A DNA stretch of 50,000 nt. It comes from Neocallimastix lanati (nom. inval.). Taxonomy: Eukaryota; Neocallimastigomycota; Neocallimastigomycetes; Neocallimastigales; Neocallimastigaceae. A model generated the notes under the pieces. That model saw only the letters and a program-made list of their open reading frames with translations, had not been told where the DNA came from and did not search any database. The translations under genes and the position numbers were made by a program. This document shows, piece after piece, positions 42,906 to 50,000 of this stretch. The DNA is taken from contig JACVTC010000004.1 of NCBI GenBank assembly GCA_016946835.1, positions 912,501-962,500 on the forward strand, read 5' to 3'. The first letter of the stretch is position 1. Each line of letters opens with the position of its first letter.

Positions 42906-45436
42906 AAATATTTTATATTAATATTTATATGTATATTTATATTTAATTATTTTTTTTTTATTCTCTCCTTAGAATTCATAGAATTTAATATATTCTTTTA
43001 TATATTTACAGACTAAATTTATATGTATTTAGTATATATTTATAATTAACTGTTATATATATATCTGTAATAAAAAATAAATGCATAAAAAAAAGAAAAA
43101 GAAAAAAGAAAAAAGAAAAGAAAAAATCATATATACTCTTTTTAATAATATTTATTAACATATATAATATATTATAAATATTATATAATCATATATATAA
43201 AATTCATTATAACAATTAAATATTGGTTGAGAATTCAATTCAACTCAATAAAATCAAATATATTATATAATATATTATTAAAAAGTTTTTTTTTTTTTTT
43301 GAATAAAAATAGTTTAGAACCCAGCTATAAAATTTTACACTAAAAGCATTCAGTATATAATAATTAAATTACTTTTATAATATCATAAAAAATATATAAA
43401 AATATTGGCACTTATAAATTGAATGAGATTTCATTTTTGATTATTATTATTATTATTATTTTGATTGAAAAAGAAGCTTTTTTTTTCCAAAAAAATAAAT
43501 TCATTTGTATATTCAGAAAAGTAGGTCACATTGCCTATTATAAATAAAGTACGCCAACCTATGGTGATTTTCAAATAATTAAAAGTGATATACTTATTAG
43601 TACAATTCATTGTAAAGAACTAGAATTAACTATTCAAGAAAAAAAATATTTAGTATAATTATTATTAATTAATAATTAATAATCATAATTAATATAAAAA
43701 AAAAATCAATTATTTATTGATTATTCTTTTTTTTATTTTTTATTATTTTGTTTTATATTTAATATTTATTTAATATTCATATATTTATTTAACATTTATT
43801 TATTTAATATTTATTTATTTATTTAATTCTTATATTATGAATTGTGGCCAATAATTATAAGTAATTTTTTTTAAATGAAACTTTTTTATATATTTAAAAA
43901 ATCCAAAGGGAATAAATCCTATAATATTCTATAATATATTCACAAAATATATTAATAATATATTTATGTACATTTATATATTTAATCTATTTTTTTATTT
44001 GTTAATATTGGTGAATAAATACTATAATATATAATAAATATAATATAATATAATATATTTTAATATATTTAATATATTGATATTTATATTAATTTTATTT
44101 AATATAATATTATAAAAAGTATAAACCAAAAAAAAAAAAACATTTATAAATTAATTTTTTTTTTTTTTTTTTTTTTTTGAATTAAAAATCAATTTTTTTT
44201 ATTTTGTATCATAGAGTATTGGAATGTCAATTTTCAATAAAACATTCTAAAAGTAAAAAAAAAAAAAAAAATTATATATATGTCATTTATAATAGTTGAA
44301 CAAATAAATATATAAAACAGAAAAATATTAATTCAATAAATTAAACTTGTAATTATAGAAATTAAATTAATATTGTATCAAAAACAAATAATAAAATAAT
44401 TTATAAAAGGTAACATTTAATTATAAATATATTTATATCTTCTTATATTCATATTCGTAATTGTAATAGAAGTATCATTATTATTTTTTTTTTAAAAAAA
44501 AATTTTTTAATCAATGAATGAATTTTAAAAATGAAGAAAATTCATAGAATTTTTACAAAGAATATATTAATAAATTTTTGAATCCATATTAATTTTATTT
44601 TTAAAAATAATATTAAAAAAAAGAGAAAAATAAAAGAAATAAAAATGAACTTTTAATTTTATATAACAATTTTTTTTTTATATTGTTGTGTATTAATTTA
44701 AAGTTTATATTTTATTTTTTTTTTATTTTTTATACTATTAAGTCAATTTGAAATTTAATTCTTTGTAAAAATAATTTTAGATAATTACGTAATATATTTT
44801 ATTTTTAATAAAAGTTTTCAAAATTAATTTTAAATTTTAAATTTTTTATGAAAGTATTAAAATTAATTTTTTTTTTTTAAAAAAAAAGTAAAATAAATTT
44901 TAATGAAATTTTATATTTATTATAAAACTTTAAAATAAAGTTTTGAAAGGTGGTATAATTTTTTTTTTTTTTTCAATACAATATTCCGAAAAAAGGATTT
45001 ATTTTTGAAAGAGTTATTAGTAGTTGATATATCAAAATAAAGTTGTATAATATTTTTATATATTTAAAAAAATATAAATAAGGTTATTTATATAATAAAA
45101 AAGATAATTTAAAATAACGTATATCATATGACTAAAACTCTATTAATTCATAATTGAATTCAGTAAATACGAATGTAGCAAACAACAAATTTTTATAATA
45201 TTTCATATATATAATTTTATTATAATTAAATAATATTATAAGTAGAATTACTTTTTTAGTATTAAGACAATAATTATGACAATTTTTAAAATAGTATCTA
45301 AGAAAAAATAGAGATAAATTGATATAAAAATAATTATTTAGTATTAAAACTAATTAAATTTTCATTATTATTATTATTATTATTGAATAAATTAAATATC
45401 TATTCTATATAAATAAAACTAATATACAATTAAAAT

Positions 45437-45479
<43 letters not shown>

Positions 45480-45498
45480 CAAAGAATATTTTTTAAAT

Positions 45499-48400
45499 AT
45501 GCATACAGAAGATTCTTCTTTAATAGACTCAGATGAGTCCAAAAATATAAATAATAATTCAAATATTGAAGAGAAAGATAATGATTCAGATAACAACCTA
45601 TCTCCAAAAGAAGATTCTAAAAATAATGGATCGACCCTTTGGAATATAATAAGTGGTTTTTCACGAACTCTTTTTCCAATAAAAGTAAATAATAATAAAA
45701 AGGAAATTAATAATAATGAAATTAATAATGATCAAGAGAATGTAAATAATGTAAAACATGATAAAGATATAAAATTTATTGATTCTCCACTTCCAAAGGA
45801 ATTTGAAACTGAGGAAGAAAAATATTTTAATAAACATCGTTTAAATACTCTACAAAGTGATAATCATCAAATATTTCTTCAAAATAGTAGGCGTCATAAT
45901 AAACTTCTACGAAGTAGTAGTGATAGTATGAACAGTTACGACTCGGATAGTTCAGATGATAGTTTAAATGATATGAATAATCCAATGAATATGAAATTTT
46001 ATTCAAGAGCTCCTCTTAACCCAATTTTAAATAATCATAAAGCAACTAATTCAACATCCCTTCATCCTTTAAATGGTAATATGAATACAATTCAACCCAT
46101 TCCAATTAGTCATTTTCATAATGATACAGAATTTCAACATCATCATAGTCAAATGACTGAAACTTCTTTTATACCTTCTTCGAGTTTATTAGCAATGCAA
46201 TTCGATCATACCTTAACTTTATCCCCTTCAAATGAGCATCTTTATGATAAAGGTCATAGTTTATATACTGATGATTTACCAAAGGATAATATACCAACTC
46301 CATATAATGAAATTGAAGATCATCCTCAATCAGTGGGTGGTCTTTTAAATGTTATACGAGAAAATGAAGATCAGCTTGGTAACGATAATAAAGAATTGAC
46401 TTTTGATGAACATAATAGAATGGATGATAAATATATTGATATTTCGGAGATTCGTAATAGTAATAATAATAATAATAATAATGATAGTAATATTAAAAAT
46501 AGTAGACCAGGATCAATTAGAGAAAAAAAAGTAATTAATGGAAATATTATTGATCCACAAAATAATATAGAGGTCATTACAAATGGTATACCTATTGTTA
46601 CTCTTATTACTACTAACAAAAATCGTAAGGTGATCGAAAATGAAATTATAAAGGAGGTAATTGATGGCAATTTCAATACAGAAGATTTAATAAATAATAG
46701 TAAAAAATTATCATCCTCGCCTTTTTCAATTCATTCTGTTCACTCTGCATATTCTAATCGTTCAAATAACAGTGTTAATTCTCCCCTTCTTGTATCTTCT
46801 TCCCCAGATACTACTCATTCTCCTTTTATCTCGTCCTCCCCAACCCTTTCGTCTAAGAAATCAGTAAATTCTATTAATTCTCAATCTCATAAAGTAAAAG
46901 ATAGTGATGGTCTAGCTGGTATTATTCATCATTCTATTCATTATGATGAGAAAAGATCAAGTGTAGAAAGTACACATAGTTCACATAGTTCACACAGTAT
47001 TCATAGTATTTCTCATTTGAAAAAAAATAGTAAACTTTGTGATGATTGTAAAAATGATTTAAGGCTTATTTCCACTAATAATGGATCCTCCTCACCAACC
47101 TCCTCCTCATCTAATTGTCATTGTAGAAATGATATTCGTCATATGTCCCCCAAAATAAATAGTGTTAATGTGATTAAATCATCCACCAACCCTATACTAT
47201 CGGTTACAACAAATAATACTAGCAATATCAATAATAAAAAAATTAAATATAATACTACTGATGGTGTATTTCAATCTTCAACTTTAAACGTTGGAACATC
47301 CTCTACTATTGACTCACCATCCCTATTTAATAAAAAAAAGAATATATTTAATGCGGTCAATGAACAAAGTTTGGATGATATTAAGTTTTGTAAAAATACA
47401 AATGTTTTTAATGCTTTAGCCTCCCCTCCCATTACGACTATTCCATTAGATAGGGTAAGAGAAGTTAAGGAAGTTGTTTCTAAAAAAGTTCCTTTAGAAA
47501 TAAAGGATGATAATCATGTGATTGCCCATCAAATTGCTAATCCTTCCGCGGCTATTAAAACTATAAAAGTTTTAAGTAAGGGTCCAACAGTTAAAAAGGA
47601 AATAGATCATTTTGAGGATGATACTTTTTTTAAACAATCTATATTTAATAATAACAAAAATAACAATACTACTATTACTACTACTACTACTGCTACTACT
47701 ACTACTACTAATAATAATAATAATAATGAGTCAATACCTATTACAAATAAATTAAGCTCATCTCCAAATAATGATGATAATATGATTCCAATACTCACCT
47801 CAAATGAAAATTTTTATTATCCAATGGCACATTCACCAAAGAATGATTCTATTCTTAATCCAATTGATAATACAAATAGTATTATAGGTAATATTATTAA
47901 TAATGAAAATAATACTATTACAGATGAAAAATTAAATAGCAATAATAATGATAATATAGAAGAACATGAAAATGTCGATAGTAAAAATATAAATTTAAAT
48001 AATAATAATAATAATAATAATAATTCTATTAATCAATCAAATGAATATAATCAAGGAGATTTAATAAATGATGATAAAACACCAATAGCATCACCTATAA
48101 TACAAAATACTATTGCTGTTCAGAGATTATCAGATCATGAACAATTAGTGAAATCAGTAATAGGTACAGACTTTTTAATGAATACTAATTCTGATGCTCT
48201 TGATATGAATAAAGACATTAAAGTAGTAGAAGAAAATAAAATATTGACAGATCCAACTAATTTATTAATAAATGATACCTCTTCTGTTGATATTTCTTCA
48301 TTTTCTCATCCTCATCCAAAACCGGTTCAAGCCTTTTCAATCAAAGAAGGTGTTTCTCATCATCAACGACAATCCTCTAATCCAAGAAAAGTTCATACTA

Positions 48401-48559
48401 TTAATGATCCAATAAATATTTCCACCACAACTGATAATATAGTCTCCAGTCATTACTTAAATCAAAATGAAAAATTTATTGGTATATTTAATTATATTGA
48501 ATTACCACCTGCCACAAAAAATAAAAGTAAAAGAAGATCTAAGGAAGCTGTTCTTAATT

Positions 48560-48590
<31 letters not shown>

Positions 48591-49449
48591 CACAACTACT
48601 AATAATAAAAGTCAAACTTTTACAAATGATACTATCTTAACAACAAATACTGATATGAAAAAGAACAGTAAAAGTAAAACTTCTTCCAATTCTTATGCTT
48701 TTGAATTAAATGAAGTTCAAGAACAAGACCAAAATCAAAATCAAAATCAAAATCAAAATCAAAATCAAAATCAAAATCAAAATCAAAATCAAAATCAAAA
48801 TCAAAATCAAAATCAAAATCAAAATCAAAATCAAATTCAAGAACAAGGTCAAGATCACCCTACAGTTTCTAATATTTCCATTCAAGATGGAAAACATGAA
48901 ACTGATGTTATTCCTTCAGAATTATTAAATAAGGAAGAAATTTCAAAACAGATAGATAAAGAATATCAAAAAATTAAAGTTCAAATGAAAAAAGATTTAG
49001 TAAGTGATAGTATTGATGGTGATATTGATGACATTACTCATGATGGACTAGATAGTGAAATATCTATTCTTTCTCCTTATTCTCCAAATAATATTAATAT
49101 TTTAGATCAAGGTGTAGATATTAATTTAGAAAGGGCTATTCCTATTCAAGATGCCGTCGTCACCCAATGTAGTCAATCGCCATTCTCTTCTTCTGATGAT
49201 AAACATAAAGGTACACGTGCCCACGCAAGATCTCGTGCTCATTCCATAAATCATTTACGTAATCGTTCCTTTACCGGTAAACTTGGTTTAGGCAGTTTCG
49301 GCTTAGGTTTAGCTAATCTAACTAACTTAACAGAAAATGGGGAGTTGGCCATTACCGAAGATACACCCTATTTATATAATGTTGAAACAGATACCAGTAT
49401 AGATGGCCTCAGTACTGTCAGTAGTAATCTTAGTCTTAATTTAAAGTAA
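45499..49449 (+). CDS. Large Asn/Ser-rich, mostly disordered protein of unknown function (1316 residues)
   Basis: A single uninterrupted frame of 1316 codons, far too long to occur by chance at this base composition. ATG 45499 is the first in-frame ATG after an in-frame TAA at 45388. I recognise no family. Visible parts: an N-terminal segment STLWNIISGFSRTLFP near residues 46-61 that may be an amphipathic or hydrophobic motif; Ser/His-rich repeats (SSHSSHSIHSISH) near 500; Cys pairs LCDDCKNDL and NCHCRNDI near 514-550 that could bind a metal or be chance; a Thr run near 730; a (NQ)n run near 1080-1110; and a basic Arg/His/Ser patch GTRAHARSRAHS with a Gly/Leu-rich segment KLGLGSFGLGLANL near 1260. 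The C terminus is acidic, then Ser/Leu-rich. No signal peptide or membrane helix is evident. Many Ser-Pro sites suggest a phosphorylated regulatory or scaffold protein, which is inference only. Confidence 0.85.
48729..48834 (+). repeat. In-frame (AATCAA)n repeat encoding Asn-Gln
   Basis: About 17 hexamer units in the unknown 1316-residue protein gene, encoding alternating Asn-Gln. They are flanked by imperfect Glu-Gln/Asp-Gln units (QEQDQ; IQEQGQD). The Lys-Ile and Leu-Ile frames over it are shadows. Confidence 0.97.
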
Positions 49450-50000
49450 ATAATTTAATAATATAATAAATATAAAAAAAAAAAAAAAAAAAAGACTAAT
49501 AATAATAATAATAATAATAATAAAAAGTATAATTATTATAATAAAAATTATAAAATAATAATAATAAAAATTAAAATATGTATAAATATATAAATGAAAA
49601 TATAAATATAAATAATTATTAATTAAATATAGTGTGAAAAAATAAAATCAATTTATCGATTTATTGAAACAAAAAAAAAATATTAATAATAAAATATAAA
49701 AATTATTAAATATATATTTATATAGTAATGTGGTATTAACATTAAAAATAGATTAAATTAATATATATAGTAATATGGAATTAACATTAAAAGAGACTAA
49801 ATTAATTTTCATTATAAATATTTTTTTTTTCTCCTTAACATTAAATTATATGTAAATTGTTTTTCTTTATATATATATATATATATATTTATTTTTATTT
49901 TTATTTAATTTTTTTTTATTTTTTATTTTTATTTTATTTATATTATTATTTTTTTTTAAAAAAAAAAAATTAAAAGTTTTTTATTTTAAAATATATATAT
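49450..50000. other. 3' flank of the last gene, no further gene seen
   Basis: A/T sequence with an A run at about 49473-49492, a short (TAA)n tract and a (TA)n tract near 49869-49887. A 25-base-scale near-repeat (TAGTAAT...GGTATTAACATTAAAAATAG versus TAGTAAT...GGAATTAACATTAAAAGAG) occurs at about 49725 and 49768. Confidence 0.6.

Larger units (their letters stand above)
35490..45498. other. 10-kb gene-poor region with many repeat arrays
   Basis: No intact gene was recognised. Besides the arrays and palindromes listed separately, there are A/T homopolymers and three short patches of more ordinary composition: 38455-38580, 40420-40555 and 43495-43640. Each shows short broken frames and might be a coding relic. 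The final ~100 bases, with an (ATT)n run at about 45438-45479, form the 5' flank of the last gene. Confidence 0.6.

Overview
The window is a very A+T-rich nuclear segment from a eukaryote with short spliceosomal introns (GTAAGT/GTAAAT/GTATTT donors, TTAG-type acceptors), proteins full of Asn/Ser/Asp/Gln runs, and gene deserts of several kb made of microsatellites. The best taxonomic evidence is a decayed gene at 7.3-8.3 kb that joins a GH74-like beta-propeller enzyme to two fungal-type (CBM10-like) dockerins. That combination is characteristic of anaerobic gut fungi (Neocallimastigomycota), and the housekeeping genes fit a fungus.

Layout: (1) 2545-4579, minus: a nine-exon ROGDI/Rav2 homologue (V-ATPase assembly), reconstructed exon by exon because each exon is too short to stand out as an ORF. 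(2) 7344-8326, minus: the GH74-dockerin pseudogene. (3) 10843-12899, plus: a seven-exon Sub2/UAP56 DECD-box RNA helicase (mRNA export and splicing). (4) 15425-19923, minus: a five-exon Kin4-type Ser/Thr kinase with a very long disordered tail and a C-terminal KA1-like segment. (5) 29752-35489, plus: a three-exon DENND6-type DENN-domain protein (Rab exchange). (6) 45499-49449, plus: one long exon for a 1316-residue, mostly disordered protein that I cannot assign.

The spaces between genes hold long simple repeats. A heptamer (TTATTTA or its complement) forms arrays at several separate loci. A higher-order (TTTTA)n array carries four copies of one fixed island. There are three near-perfect palindromes, a perfect 101-bp tandem duplication, and two islands of more balanced base composition that look like relics of decayed or foreign coding or RNA sequence. 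No tRNA, rRNA or CRISPR was recognised, and no complete mobile element.

The genes do not form a pathway. They are independent housekeeping or regulatory genes (vacuolar acidification, mRNA export, cell-cycle/polarity kinase, membrane traffic). I found no clear new biological system. The most informative items are the dead cellulosomal gene, whose conserved Trp codons became stops, and the unexplained balanced-composition islands at 14.3-14.6 kb and 23.77-24.19 kb.
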